Source: Gnetum montanum (Eukaryota; Streptophyta; Gnetopsida; Gnetales; Gnetaceae). Taken from it: 22,019 bases of DNA. Below, piece after piece: positions 1-10,271 of this stretch (the stretch's first letter is position 1; the number at the start of each line of letters is the position of its first letter). The notes under the pieces are model-generated. The model had not been told where the DNA came from, did no database searches, and worked only from the letters and a program-made list of their open reading frames with translations. Made by a program: the position numbers and the translations under genes. The DNA lies in assembly GCA_015680685.1 (NCBI GenBank), contig MNCI01008068.1, forward strand, positions 570,115 through 592,133. Direction: 5' to 3'.

Positions 1-1149
1 CTTTGCTACCAAGTAACTTTTTATTAATCCAACACACTTTACCATGCTAGGGTAGAAATCCTTTAAGCCTAAAACCCATAAAATTCCCACCCTATCATAC
101 TTACTAAAATATCTAAATCCTTCTCCCTTATAAAGGCACCTTTGAGTGCTTTTTACTTTGCTAGTGGACATTCCATAAAACTCCTTGATTGCTCTCATAA
201 TATTAATAAACTTGGAATCATTAATGACTATTTGAGCTACAAGTAAGCATATGTCATCATTAGGTTTCTTCTAATTAACATCATGATCTTCTTCAAAAAT
301 AACAAAAATAATCCAAAATTCCCTTTTACTTACTCTTTGGCCTTAGGATGATCCTTGACCTTTTTGGTTATCCAACATTCTTGCAATGGACTTCATTCCA
401 TAGTGGATGAAGCCATTCCTAATTGCTATACTCATTCCAAAGCCTATGCAATCTTAACCCCTTATATTGAATATAAAAATGGGACACCATCTAAGGTCTC
501 CTATGCTTATGTTGGATGAGATCCCACAAGAAGTTTTGTAAGAGCATTAAATGATCAGAACGTTATACATTCATATCATTAAACCTTCATAATTTTCTTA
601 AAGTTAGTCCTTTTAAATAACAAAAGAGCAACTTCTCTTAGCTCTTTGACCTCTAACTTACCTCTTAACAAACATTTGTGAGCTTGGTGGATTAGGCATT
701 ACTCTAGAAGTCTAAGTTTCTATCAACAATATACTATCAACAAGAAATTATTTATACTCTCTACATTCCCATAGCTTGTCCAAATATTTCCTATAAACTA
801 GGATGTCCTTAAATAGCTCCTTATTATATAACCTTAGCTCGAAGATTATCTATGTGAGCTCAATAGAGAATCCTAATAGGACTACTTTCTCATTCAACCT
901 AGTTCAAATCATCATATGGAAGTGGGTTATGTAGAGCTTTAGAAGTTCTGTAACTTTCCTTCATGTTCACAACCTCAATGGCAGAAGCATGGCCATCAAA
1001 ATGTTTTTTGCTAATGATTGAACTAGATTTTCTATGCTTTTTTTTAGGATGCTACTCACATCCACTAGAAAGAAGTACCTATGCTTAATTACAAGGAGCC
1101 TAGGTGTTACAAAATCCTTGAAACATAGAACAAATGATTTTACCATCAA
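1..1149 (-). pseudogene. Unrecognised decayed reading frame, partial at left edge
   Basis: I do not recognise this protein. On the minus strand one frame (codons whose lowest base is 1, 4, 7...) is open from base 270 down to base 1, with no stop in 90 codons. From 546 down it has only three stops, with lowest bases at 271, 343 and 454. In DNA this A+T-rich about 11-12 would be expected. The same frame contains the open stretch 967-1149, so one frame may run through about 380 codons, with stops denser between 547 and 966. Its translation has mixed, protein-like composition (Gly, Asp, Lys, Arg, Trp and Cys present), for example KYDRVGILWVLGLKDFY near the left edge. Several stops are TAA in contexts suggesting a lost Gln codon. 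The true 5' end is unknown and the frame continues beyond the window. It could be a transposon protein (see the repeats at 1299-1888) or a host pseudogene. Confidence 0.4.
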
Positions 1150-1298
1150 AGATACAGTTTCATGTTAAAAATTTAACTTTAGCTTAATGTTAAAATATAT
1201 TTAGACCATGTTAATCTTACATTAAAATTTTTTTGAGTTTTCTAAATAACATGTCAAATCTTAGCCCTAACTTCAATGTTATATACTAAAAACACAAC

Positions 1299-1888
1299 TT
1301 TGATGTAGAACGTTGTCTTATGCTCTAAGCATTTTAGTGTCTAGAAAAAACACCTATATGTTAAAATCCTTTCTTACATGTTTTCAAGTGAGCCTAGTGA
1401 TCAAACTTTGATTTTGCACATCAAAACACAACTTAACATAAGACATTAGATTAACTTAGTTATTTTGCAAAGATGTCTACAACTTCAATACTCTACATTA
1501 ATACACTTTGACATAGGATGTGATTTTATGTCCTTTATTTCATATAATTCAATGTTTAATAAGAACATCACTACATCAAAGTCTAGTTTATTTTGAAATT
1601 TGATTTTCTATGTTAAAACACATTTTGATGTAAAATACTACTTCTTCTAACACTTACATGTTTAGCAAAAGTGTCTTCACGTCAAAATCTCACATCATGT
1701 ACTTCCTGCATCATATTATTCATGGACAAAAATCCTAAAATTAAATTTTTCTAAACTTTATAAGAATAATTGTATATTTACTCATCTAATTATCTCTAAT
1801 GCAATTGATAAATTTAGCTTAAAATGACACAAAATTGCAAGATTTTTTACCCTAGCATTACGACTTGATGCGCTATAGTAGTTGATGT
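1299..1888. repeat. Clustered ACATCAAA / TTTGATGT words
   Basis: The octamer occurs exactly four times within 333 bases, in both orientations: TTTGATGT at 1299-1306 and 1624-1631, ACATCAAA at 1418-1425 and 1573-1580. Near-copies lie close by, such as CGTCAAAA near 1680 and TTGATGT at 1882-1888. Short words repeated in both orientations beside a terminus are typical of subterminal regions of plant CACTA (En/Spm) transposons. The words lie just upstream of the minus-strand frame at 1-1149. No clear CACTA terminus is present; CTATAGTAG at 1873-1881 is the nearest match. The words are seen directly; assignment to a transposon family is inference. Confidence 0.35.
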
Positions 1889-2413
1889 AAAAATATATGA
1901 TTTCACTTTATCTAACTAAGTTAATCAGCTAAAAAATTATAAATAATTAACATATCTTTTATATTTCATTCAAATAAGCTAAAAATTTATGTGTGCATGT
2001 GATTTCTAGCAACAAATCTAGAAATCTCCAAAATCCTTAGAAACTAAGGTTATGCAATGAGATTCTGGATTCCCTCCATAAAATTGAATCAAAAGTTGTA
2101 ATCTAATCTTTAAATTACTTTAAACTACTAAATGACATTAAATCCAAGCTTAGTGTCTCATTAAGCTAGTGAATTATTCCAAACATTGAAAAATTTGAGC
2201 AAAACTATTGTAACAAAACTAGAGGCATAGTAAAATTCTATAGAAATTTCTAACTAGGGTTTGGATAACTTACATCTAAGTTCTAGGAGGGAGTGTGTAG
2301 GGTTAAGGTAATTCTCTAATACTACTAGACTAAGCCCTTGTCTCCTTTCTACTATTGCTATCACTTGCCATGATGTTCTCTTGTCATTAGCTTTGTTGTC
2401 ACTTTAACTTCAT
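1889..2413. other. Non-coding A+T-rich stretch, nothing recognised
   Basis: No reading frame of note, no recognisable repeat family and no RNA gene could be found here on either strand. Confidence 0.5.
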
Positions 2414-2467
2414 TAGCTTAGTGGTATGGGTCTTAGCTTGGCAACTCCAAGTCATAGGTTTGATTCT
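2414..2467 (+). other. tRNA-like A box / B box pair (decayed SINE head or tRNA pseudogene)
   Basis: TAGCTTAGTGG at 2414-2424 matches the internal A box of pol III promoters. GGTTTGATTCT at 2457-2467 matches the B box with two C-to-T changes. The spacing of about 32 bases is right for a tRNA. A weak five-pair T-arm with one mismatch can be drawn around the B box. The acceptor stem is not convincing, so this is not a working tRNA gene. A tRNA-derived SINE head is the best guess. No SINE tail or target duplication was found. Confidence 0.4.
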
Positions 2468-2693
2468 AATAGACAGCACTGAGTTATAAACATCTATAAA
2501 TCTTGGGATGTACCTATGTTTCAATTATTTCAAGTTCCAACATCCCACCTTCATTTCACTCACAAGTTGATTTTTAAGTTTTCTTAATGCAAATGAAAGC
2601 TTTAGTGCTTAACTTTCCTTCTATTATTGCTTTTATAACTTAGAAATGATGCATGCATTAGGAATTTTGATGTCTATGAACTTTTAAGATTAC

Positions 2694-3976
2694 TTGACTT
2701 ATCTTTTTATGTCTTCTCTTTTAGATAGCAAATCTAACCTCTTAATTTTGGCTCAGATAAACATGGCTACCCATTCAAATTCTCTCCTTCAACCTCTAGC
2801 TTTAAGTTACCCCACAAGCCAAGTATGTAGGACTCTAGATCCCTCTTTCTTTGACTTGATGTTAAATTTATCTTTTGTTATATCCTCCTTAGAGATTACA
2901 AAGGATGAACTTCTATCTTAGTAAAATCTCTCTTTCTTTAATCGAGAGCATCTTTTAACCAATAATCAATGGATTAACATTCTAGTATTAAGTCATAAGG
3001 GTAAAAACAAGACTCTTCAACTAATTGCTCTCCTTTTCCAACACCTTTTGAATTCCATTTTAGCAACCTCACAAGAGCATCCAATTGCTTTTTCTTGGGG
3101 ATATAGCAACATGCTTAATCTAGACCTAAAGCTAGTTTAACATAATATTATCTTGGAGGAAGATTCCAAACTTATCAAACAAAAGAGTAGAAAAAATTAT
3201 CTTCTTATAGCTTTGGCTATCAAAGAAGAGATAACCAAACTCTACAATGTTAGATTAATTCATCTCATCAACTATATAGGTTGGATTTCTAACATGGTTA
3301 TAGTTCCCAAAAAGAATGGTGGCATTCACATATGCATCAATTTTTGCAACCTTAACCAGTTCACTCTTAATGATAATGTTTCTTTATCAAATATTGATTA
3401 CATTATTGAATCTATAGCAATTCATGCTCTTCTACCCTTTATGGATGAATTATTTGATTATAACCAAATCTAGATAATTCTACAATGCCAATAATATACC
3501 ACTTTCATGAATCCTTAGGGAACATTATGCTACACTAAGATGCTCTTTAGACTTTAGAATGTTGGAGCTACCAATCAATATACTATAAATTTAATCTTCA
3601 TTGACATGATGTTTAAACTAATTAATGATTATATCAATGATTTGACCATTAAATCTACCTAAGTAACTGATCACGCTTCTAACTTAGATCAAGTTTTAAC
3701 TACTATGACAAGTTTAACCTATGTCTTAATCCTAAGAAATGTATTTTTCAGATCCTCACATGTAACATGTTATCTTATTTTTAGAGATGCTATAACTATT
3801 AACCTTGATAAGGTTAAGCCTATTCTAAATCTTGTAGTTCCTAAAAATATTTGAGATATGTGTATTTTACAAGATCATCCTCAATCTATCTACTACTTCA
3901 TTATTAATCTCATTTATCACCTTAATCCCTTAAATTATTTTCTTTGTAAATCTACTTATTTCATCTAGGATAAGGA
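2694..3976 (+). pseudogene. Tat-type gypsy pol fragment 1: linker and reverse transcriptase
   Basis: This is reverse transcriptase of a Ty3/gypsy retrotransposon, which copies element RNA into DNA in cytoplasmic particles. One frame runs from 2694 to 3474, with stops only at 2919, 2922 and 3138. It carries FSWGYSNM near 3088 (family F.WSYSDMPGLDP), WISNMVIVPKKNGG near 3283 and FMDELFDYNQI at 3438-3470, which holds the first catalytic Asp. The active-site box is YIND at 3630-3641 instead of YVDD, so one catalytic Asp has become Asn. Family-like sequence continues to the insertion point (Asp-Lys-Glu of the WDKECQ-like motif) with several stops. The stretch 2694-3060 shares the RT frame but is not itself recognisable. 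The reading frame is cut at 3976 by the copia element and continues at 10277. Confidence 0.85.
3972..3976 (+). repeat. Target-site duplication, left copy (AAGGA)
   Basis: Five bases directly before the copia 5' LTR (TGTTGAC). They pair with GAGGA at 10272-10276, one mismatch. Both flanking gypsy frames join in phase when one copy is removed, which fixes the boundary. Confidence 0.85.
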
Positions 3977-4210
3977 TGTTGACTTTTTGGTATGTCAAAA
4001 CTTTAAGCAAAATTAAGAACATAGGATGATTTTTGTGGATGTTGCATTTATAAGTCATGAACAAGAACTCAAGGAAGTATGGTACTTCATAGGCAAAATG
4101 AGAGCATGGACAAGTACAAAGACTACAAGATAAATGAAGATGCTTCAAGGATTGAGAGGAATATAAATCAAAAAAATAATGTCTTAAGAACCAGAGCTCA
4201 AAAGTTGAGA

Positions 4211-4428
4211 AGACATCTCTAAGAAACAAAAGACATCTTGGTTGAGAGGAGTGCATTCATAGGAAGACATATCACAAAAACATGAGATGTCTCCTTTGGA
4301 AAGAAGACATCTTCCCATAGACATCTCCCCAAAGACATCTTCCTATAGACATTCCATCTTAAAAGGAGATGTCTCCCAAAAGTTGAAGCTAATTTTAGGG
4401 AGACATCCCAATATTGAAGAAGACATCT
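4211..4428 (+). repeat. Array of AGACATCT / AGATGTCT boxes in copia U3
   Basis: At least ten close matches to AGACATCTCC or its reverse complement GGAGATGTCT lie within about 220 bases: 4211, 4231, 4265, 4284 (reverse), 4305, 4319, 4333, 4347, 4365 (reverse), 4401 and 4421. GGAGATGTCTCCC at 4365-4377 is nearly a palindrome. The array lies upstream of the putative TATA box, where a U3 enhancer would be. TGTCTC, the auxin-response-factor binding core, occurs inside several boxes. A regulatory role is inference. Confidence 0.75.
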
Positions 4429-4487
4429 ATACTAGTCTTTAGTTAGTCGTTGCATGAATTCCAAGGTGTTTCTAGAGACTCCAAGGC

Positions 4488-4493
4488 TATAAG
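4488..4493 (+). promoter_or_regulatory. Putative TATA box of copia 5' LTR
   Basis: The TATAAG in GGCTATAAGAAG is kept at the matching place in the 3' LTR (9664-9669). It lies just downstream of the box array, as expected for a U3 promoter. The transcription start was not located. Confidence 0.4.
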
Positions 4494-5094
4494 AAGATTT
4501 TAAAATCTTAGGAATTATGCAAGTATTGTTAACATCAAAGCAATCATTTTCTATCTTATGCTATTATACTCATGTACTTGAATTGTCACATCATTTGTTA
4601 GATTTTTTGTGGAACTATACTTCATTATCCAAGGGATTTGTAAATTGAGTTACATTCTCTTCTTGTAATTTATTTCTCTGTTTGCTACACTAAGGGGTTA
4701 ATGTGCTTCTTGTAAAAAGGCATCCTTTTAGAGCTTGTCAAGATCCTATAATGTTGAGTTGTTTTGCAATGTTAAAATAATCCAAATCATAGCTCTATTT
4801 TGTACAAGTTGTGGGATCCTCTAAGCCAATATTAAGCTTTTTGAGACCTTGTATGGTTAAGAGTTATTTTAGCAAAAAAATTATCCTTAGCAAAGCTCAA
4901 ACTTTGTAAGGGTTTTGGTGTCCTTTAAATCAAATTTTGGAAGAAACAAAGTCTAAAGGTATGCAAGGAATCTACCCTCTGAGTGTGGACAACCCAAGTT
5001 GGAAAACCATGTAACTTTTGTGTTTTATGTTTAGGTGTTGCATGTGATTTGGGGAACTTATTCATCCCCCTCTTCTAAGTTCTTGGTTCTCAAG

Positions 5095-5106
5095 TTGTAT
5101 CAAAGC
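5095..5106 (+). other. Copia primer-binding site (initiator Met tRNA)
   Basis: TTGTATCAAAGC begins two bases after the 5' LTR. It matches the complement of the initiator-Met tRNA 3' end (TGGTATCAGAGC) at 10 of 12 bases. The tRNA primes minus-strand DNA synthesis here. Confidence 0.8.
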
Positions 5107-5133
5107 TTGGTTATCTCTTATAGATAAAGCAAC

Positions 5134-5720
5134 ATGAACAAGGAAGGGGCAGTCTATGTCAAGCACAATTGGACAATGAGACTAATATGCTTCATAAATT
5201 GTTGTATTCAATTCCTATATCACATTGGTAAAGGTAAATCTCTCATTCCCTTTCTTATAGTCAGGAATAGGAGAGACTATGATTGTAAGATTGATAAAAC
5301 CTGTGATAATTTGGACAACAAGGGAAGATCAAATAATGAAATTTCCTTTGAATAAAGGTATTGGTTGTTTTTCCATGAAGTTATTTCCTTCCAAAGCTTA
5401 TGTGTTAAAATGAAAGATGTTTCACATGTCAAGGAAATGAAAACTACATTTCTTAATGATTAATATTCTTATCGTAAGAAAGAAAAATTAGACCTTAAAG
5501 CTAAATTCAAAGACTAACCATTCTAATTGAACAGATACTTAAGAACTCTTTAGAAAAGCCCAAAGATCAAAAATAAAAAGATGAATGTCTAGGAGATTCT
5601 ACAAAAGAAAATCAATCCAATTTTGGTAAAACGTCAAAACCTAGAGTTTTAAATTTTTTCCTTTTTGGAAAATATGGTCATATTCAAGAATATTGCTATC
5701 TTAGCATGAAATAGTACATT
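5134..5720 (+). pseudogene. Copia gag remnant with damaged zinc knuckle
   Basis: Gag forms the virus-like particle and binds element RNA through a CX2CX4HX4C zinc knuckle. The 3' part is recognisable at 5655-5696, where FFLFGKYGHIQEYC lines up with the knuckle. The His (5679) and last Cys (5694) remain, but both leading Cys positions are Phe, so zinc could not be held. The knuckle shares its frame with the protease downstream. The first ATG-led open stretch, 5134-5355, follows the PBS closely but I could not match it to gag. At roughly 590 bases the region is much shorter than sirevirus gag, so an internal deletion is likely. Confidence 0.6.
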
Positions 5721-5739
5721 TGATCTTTCCAAAAGCAGT

Positions 5740-6175
5740 CTAGGCTCAAAACTTTGCAGGTTTGGAAACAAAAAGAGAGGAAGCTTGAAAAGAATTTGAT
5801 GGCTCAAATATCTCTCTCTATTGCCAATACAAGCATGTGGTATATTGATAACAGATGTTCAAGGCACATGACAAGTGATAAATCCTACATCAGCCACTTC
5901 ATAGAATAAAATTGTGGAATCATCTTGTTTGGACATGACATGGAGGCTCCAATAATAGCTATTTGTACCATAGGAGGAAAAGGTAAAGGACCATCAAGTG
6001 TAAATAAGGTTTTCTTTGTTCAAAATCTAAAACATAATCTTCTTGGTATTAGTCAACTTTGTGATTCAAATTTGAATTTTACATTTTCTAAATAAACTTT
6101 TAGAATACAAGACTTAACCACCAGAAACATTGTAATACAAGGAACTAGAAAGGGAAATGTTTACACCACTATTTT
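5740..6175 (+). pseudogene. Copia aspartic protease remnant
   Basis: Copia protease cuts the Gag-Pol polyprotein. WYIDNRCSRHMTSDK, starting at 5838, corresponds to the family motif WYLDSGCSRHMTGDK. The catalytic triplet Asp-Ser-Gly has become Asp-Asn-Arg (Asp at 5847-5849), which should abolish activity. Downstream, VFFVQNLKHNLLGISQL near 6010 is the conserved sequence before the integrase. The frame has stops, for example near 5908 and 6092. It must shift by one base between about 6150 and 6230 to reach integrase. Confidence 0.85.
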
Positions 6176-6199
6176 GGAAATAATCCTAATCTTGAATAT

Positions 6200-6870
6200 A
6201 AGTGCTCAATTAGTTTGATAGACAATACTTGTCTATGGCATAGGAAGCCGAGCCACATAAACAAAGGAATTCTTTAGATTCTCATAACAAAAGAAATGGT
6301 TCGTGGATTGCCCAAACTCAAAGAATTTAATCTAAACACTTGTAAAGCATGCTAGAAAGAAAAGTAAAAATGAGTAAGATTTGGTAAGAAAAAATTTATA
6401 TCTACCTTTCATCCCTTAGATCTACTTCATATGGATGTGGTTCATCCTTCTCAAATACTTAGTTTGGGAAAGAAAAGGTACTTTATAACTATTGTTGATG
6501 ATTAATCTCATTTTACTTAGGTTTCCTTTTTATATCACAAGGATGAGGTATTTGATCATTTCTTAATAATTTACAATCAAATTCAAAAATAAAAAGGCTA
6601 TGACATTAAAGTTATTAGGAGTGACAATGGAGGGGAATTTAAGAATATCAAGTTTGAGTAATTTTTTCAAATAAATAGCATACTTCATAAATTTTCTATT
6701 GCAAGAACTCCTTAACAAAATGGTGTAGCTAGAAGGAAAAATAGGATCTTGAACAAAATGGGAAGGACTATATTGAATGACCAAAATCTTCCCTATCACT
6801 TTTAGGCTAAAGTAATCAACACTACTTGCTATGTCTCTAACAAAGTTTTGGTAAGAAGATTTACCTCTAA
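6200..6870 (+). pseudogene. Copia integrase remnant
   Basis: Integrase inserts element DNA into the chromosome. The zinc-binding end shows LWHRKPSHIN with His at 6239 and 6254, and TCKAC near 6340. The core has HMDVV, with the first catalytic Asp at 6434-6436. SDNGGEF holds the second Asp, at 6623-6625. The third acidic residue is lost: the family motif QNGVVERKNR reads QNGVARRKNR near 6718, so Glu is replaced by Arg. About ten stops interrupt the frame. A further one-base shift near 6860-6890 leads into the integrase-RT linker. Confidence 0.88.
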
Positions 6871-6879
6871 AACTTGTAT

Positions 6880-8285
6880 AGTGCTATATTCCAAATGATA
6901 AGGTTAACTTAAGAAAATTTGATCCTAAAGTTGATAAAGACATTTTCTTGGGATATTCATTAGTTCGTAGGGCTTATAGAGTTTTCAATAAATGGAAAAA
7001 TACTATAGAAGAAACTATAAATGCTAAATTTGATAAGTATGACATTATTTCTCCACAAACTAATGATGAAGTTGTTCCCATTCAAAAACTTTCTAGTACC
7101 ACTCAAGTTAAAGTTGACAAAAATTCATAAGTAGACAATGAATATGAAGAAGAGCAAGAAGATGAACTTGATGAGATATCTTCCATTCAACCCAAAATTC
7201 CTAGACTTAGTACAACATACTCTTTCAATGATGTTGTTGGGCAAGGATAAGATGGTATTTGCACTAGAAGCCAAACTAAGGAAATTTGTGCATTTTCAGC
7301 ATATCTCTCACAACTTGAACACAAAAACTTCAAAGAAGCTAAAGGAGAAGAATGATGGATTTTTTCTATGCAAGATGAGCTAAATCAATTTACTAGGAAC
7401 AACATATGAGAATTGACACCTAGACTAGATCATAAATCAATTATTGGAACAAAATGGACCTTTAGGAACAAAACTAATGAAAATGGAAATATCATTAAAA
7501 ATAAAGCTATATTAGTTGTCAAAGGATACAATCAACAAGACTAGACTGATTTTGATGATAATTTTTCTTTTGTTGCTAAACTAGAGTCTATTAGAATTCT
7601 TTTAGCATATGCTAGTATTAAAAATATCAAAATAAATCAAATGAACATAAAAAGTGCCTTCCTAAATGAAGCCATACAAGAAGAAGATTATGTTGAAAAA
7701 CTTGAAGGTTTTATAGATCCCATCAAACCTAATCATGTCTACAAGCTCAAGAAGGCTCTCTATGGACTTAAACAATCTCCTAGATGCTAGTATAAAAGAC
7801 TTTCTTAACATCATACATTAAATGGTTTCAAAAGAGGTAAGGCTCATGTTACTTTATTTCTCAAAAGAGAAGGCAATGATCTAATTATAGTTAAAATTTA
7901 TGTTGATGATATTGTTTTTAGTGCTACTAATGAAACTCTTTGCAAGAAATTCTTAGATCTTATGCAATCTGAATTTGAAATGATCATAATGGAAGAACTC
8001 AAAAACTTCCTTGAATTTCAAATCAATCAATTTGTAGATGGAACCTTCATTTGTCAAACCAAATATGTCAAAGATATTCTACTTGAATTCAACCTAGTTG
8101 ATGTTAAAGGTAAAAACACTCCCATGGATGCAAAGTTTAAACTTACCAAAGATGATCAAGAAAAGTTTGTTGATCACAAGCTTTATAGAGGCATGATAGG
8201 TAGTCTACTTTATTTAACTACTACTAGACCAGATATAGCATTAAGTGTAGGAGTGTGTGCTAGATATCAAGTCATCCCAAAATAA
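6880..8285 (+). pseudogene. Copia reverse transcriptase with upstream linker
   Basis: FDPKVDKDIFLGYS near 6921 and RAYRVFNK near 6970 are the usual end of the integrase region. The linker up to 7367 is rich in Glu and Asp, as in sireviruses. RT proper starts near 7368 (MQDELNQF) and continues through TKWTFRNK (7451), VAKLESIRILLA (7573), KKALYGLKQSPR (7750) and an intact YVDD box at 7899-7910. It ends with GSLLYLTTTRPDIALSVG near 8200. The whole region keeps a single frame; the damage is stops, for example at Trp and Gln positions (ELT preceded by TGA at 7408, TAG at 7542). The catalytic box is therefore intact in a gene that is broken elsewhere. Confidence 0.92.
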
Positions 8286-8289
8286 TATC

Positions 8290-8800
8290 ATTTAAAGATA
8301 GCTAAATGAATTTTTCATTATTTAAAAGGTACTACTAATTGATCTTGGTATCCAAAGGATTCTCCACTTGATCTTGCTGGATATTGTGATGCCGATTGGA
8401 CAGGTTTTTCATATGATCATCAAAGCATGAATGGAAAGTGCTTTTTTTTTAGGAAGAATCCTATCTCTTGAACAACCAAAAAGAAAAATTGTACAGTACC
8501 TTCTATATCATAATCTAAATACATCTTAGCTAGGACTTGCTATACTCAACTTTTATGGATGAAAGAAACACTCAAAGACCTAGGGGTGCAATCTCAATCT
8601 ACACCTATCTTTTGTGATAACAACAGTGACATCAACTTGACAAAAAATCCAATTCAACATTCACACCCCAAACACATTGAGATTCGATAGCACTTTATAT
8701 GAAAATATACTTAATGTGGATACATAAAACTAGAATTTATTAAAACTGCAAATCAACTAGTAGACACTTCACAAAATCCTTTGATGAGTGAAGATTGACT
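8290..8800 (+). pseudogene. Copia RNase H remnant
   Basis: RNase H removes the RNA strand after reverse transcription. It follows RT in the same frame. GYCDADWTG near 8379 carries the first catalytic Asp (8388-8390). IFCDNNSDINLTKNP near 8611 carries a later Asp. Where the family has an Ala-Glu-Ala-Glu-Tyr segment, this copy reads Ser-stop-Ser-Lys-Tyr near 8508, so the catalytic Glu is gone. HSHPKHIEIR and the closing TANQLVD motif are recognisable. The frame ends by stops near 8797. Confidence 0.88.
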
Positions 8801-9166
8801 ACTCTATGTAATGATATGGGAATAGGACCCTATCCTATCAAATAGGTTTCCTTATATTTGTATTTTTGACTTTATTTTTGGCTCTTAACAAAAAAAATAC
8901 AATAATATATTTTTTTCTTGCACATGTTTAGGGGGAGTTCTACTCCACTCCTTTTTTATGCTATCCAAAAAACAAGAGAATTTGATAGATTGGTACTATT
9001 ATATGTGTATGTGATTGTGATGTGAGGATGTAAAATGGCATGTGATTTAGTGTACCTTGGAATCTGATGAGTACATTTAAACTAATGAGATGAGTGATAT
9101 TGAGAATATATGACTTAATTTTTTCTAGAAACTACTAATCCATTTTCTTAAGTTTTGGACATCACC
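8801..9166 (+). other. Copia 3' untranslated region with an extra purine tract
   Basis: No open frame is kept here, so an envelope-like ORF, present in some sireviruses, is absent. AGGGGGAG at 8930-8937 repeats the G-run of the main PPT about 240 bases upstream. Repeated PPT-like tracts before the 3' LTR are known in sireviruses. Confidence 0.55.
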
Positions 9167-9180
9167 AAAAAGGGGGAGAT
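9166..9180 (+). other. Copia polypurine tract
   Basis: CAAAAAGGGGGAGAT directly precedes the 3' LTR start TGTTGACC. This is the plus-strand primer site and has the form typical of sireviruses. Confidence 0.9.
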
Positions 9181-10271
9181 TGTTGACCTTTGGGTATGTC
9201 AAAGTCTAAAGAAAAATGGAGAATAGCAGATGTTTGTTTTGGATGTTATATTTATAGGTCATGAACAAGAACTTAAGGAAGCATGGTACTTCATAGGAAA
9301 AATGAGAGCATAGACAAGTACAAAGACTACAAGCTAAATGAAGATGCCCTAGGGATTAAGAGGAAGTCAAATCAATAAGATAATGCCTCAAGAACCAAAG
9401 CTCAAAAGTTGAGAAGACATCTCCAAAGAATAGAAGATGTCTTGGCTAAGAGGAGTGCATTCGCAAGAAGAAATCTCCCAAAAATAGGAGATCTCTCCTT
9501 TGGAAAGAAGACACCTCCCTAAAGATGTCCCATCTTAAAAGTAGATGTCTTACCAGACTTGAAGCTAATTTTAGAGAGACATCCTAATATCAAAGGAGAT
9601 GTCTTCAATAGTCATTAGTTAGCCATAGTACAAATTCCAAGATATTTTTAAAAATTCTGAGGCTATAAGAAGATTTTAAACTCTTTGGAATTATGCAATC
9701 ATTATCAACATCGAAGTAGTCATTATCTATAATATGTTGTTGTAATTATGTACTTGAATTGTCACATCATTTGTTAGATTTGTTATGGAATTGTACTTCA
9801 TTTTATAAGGGATTTGTAAATTGAGTTACATTCTCTCCTTGTAATTTCTTTCTTTTTTGTTGCCCTAAGGAATTGATGTGCTTCTTATGGTAATGCATCC
9901 TTTTAGAGCTTCTCAAGATATTACAAGATTGAGTTTTTTTCTTTTGTGTCAAAACACACTCTCTCAAGTAGATCTATATTTTGTACAAGTTATGGGATCC
10001 TCTAAACCATTAGTGACTTGTCACTACCTTACAAGGTTGAGAGTTGTCACAATGACAAAACTCTCCTTAGAAGAGGTCAAGCTTTGTAAAGGTTGTGATG
10101 TCCTTTAAACCACATTTTGGAAGAAACAAAGTCCAAAGGTATGAAAGGAATATACTCTTCAAGTGTGGACTACCCAAGTTGGAAAACCACATAATTTTTG
10201 TATTTTGTATTCAAGTATTGCATGCAATTTGGGGAACTTATTCATTTCCCCTTCTACTTTCTTAGTCCTTA
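9181..10271 (+). repeat. Copia 3' LTR
   Basis: It begins TGTTGACC and ends GTCCTTA, aligned to the 5' copy's GGTTCTCA, so the terminal CA has decayed to TA. Ten of 107 bases differ from the 5' LTR in the stretch starting GTCATGAACAAGAAC. It keeps about eight AGACATCT/AGATGTCT boxes between 9415 and 9605 but lacks a stretch of about 25 bases that holds extra boxes in the 5' copy. A TATAAG at 9664 matches the 5' copy. Confidence 0.92.

Larger units (their letters stand above)
3977..5092 (+). repeat. Copia 5' LTR
   Basis: It starts TGTTGAC and ends TTCTCA, just before the PBS. It aligns along its whole length with 9181-10271, for example ATGGTACTTCATAGG in both copies and CTATAAGAAGATTTTAAA at the probable promoter. 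It is about 25 bases longer than the 3' copy, partly because of extra AGACATCT boxes near 4311-4350. As the left LTR it would supply the promoter (U3), the start of the transcript (R) and U5. Confidence 0.92.
3977..10271 (+). mobile_element. SIRE-like Ty1/copia retrotransposon, near full length, inactive
   Basis: A 6.3 kb element with two LTRs of about 1.1 kb, a PBS, a gag remnant, PR, IN, RT, RNase H and a PPT. IN lies before RT, which is the copia order. The IN and RT motifs, the PPT AAAGGGGGAGAT followed by TGTTG, and a second G-rich purine tract upstream fit the Sirevirus (SIRE/Maximus) group. Five-base duplications flank it. LTR divergence is about 9% over a 107-base stretch (10 differences), so the insertion is old but younger than its gypsy host. 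Stops, frameshifts and lost catalytic residues show it cannot move by itself. Confidence 0.92.

Noticed and set aside
2405-2480. Functional tRNA gene
   Set aside because: The acceptor stem does not pair and the B box has lost two conserved C residues.
7138-7383. Open frame of 81 codons between copia integrase and RT
   Set aside because: The polyprotein linker is read in another frame, where it joins RT directly; this one is a shadow.
8801-9166. Envelope-like ORF of a sirevirus
   Set aside because: No frame stays open for more than a short distance and no membrane protein pattern is seen.
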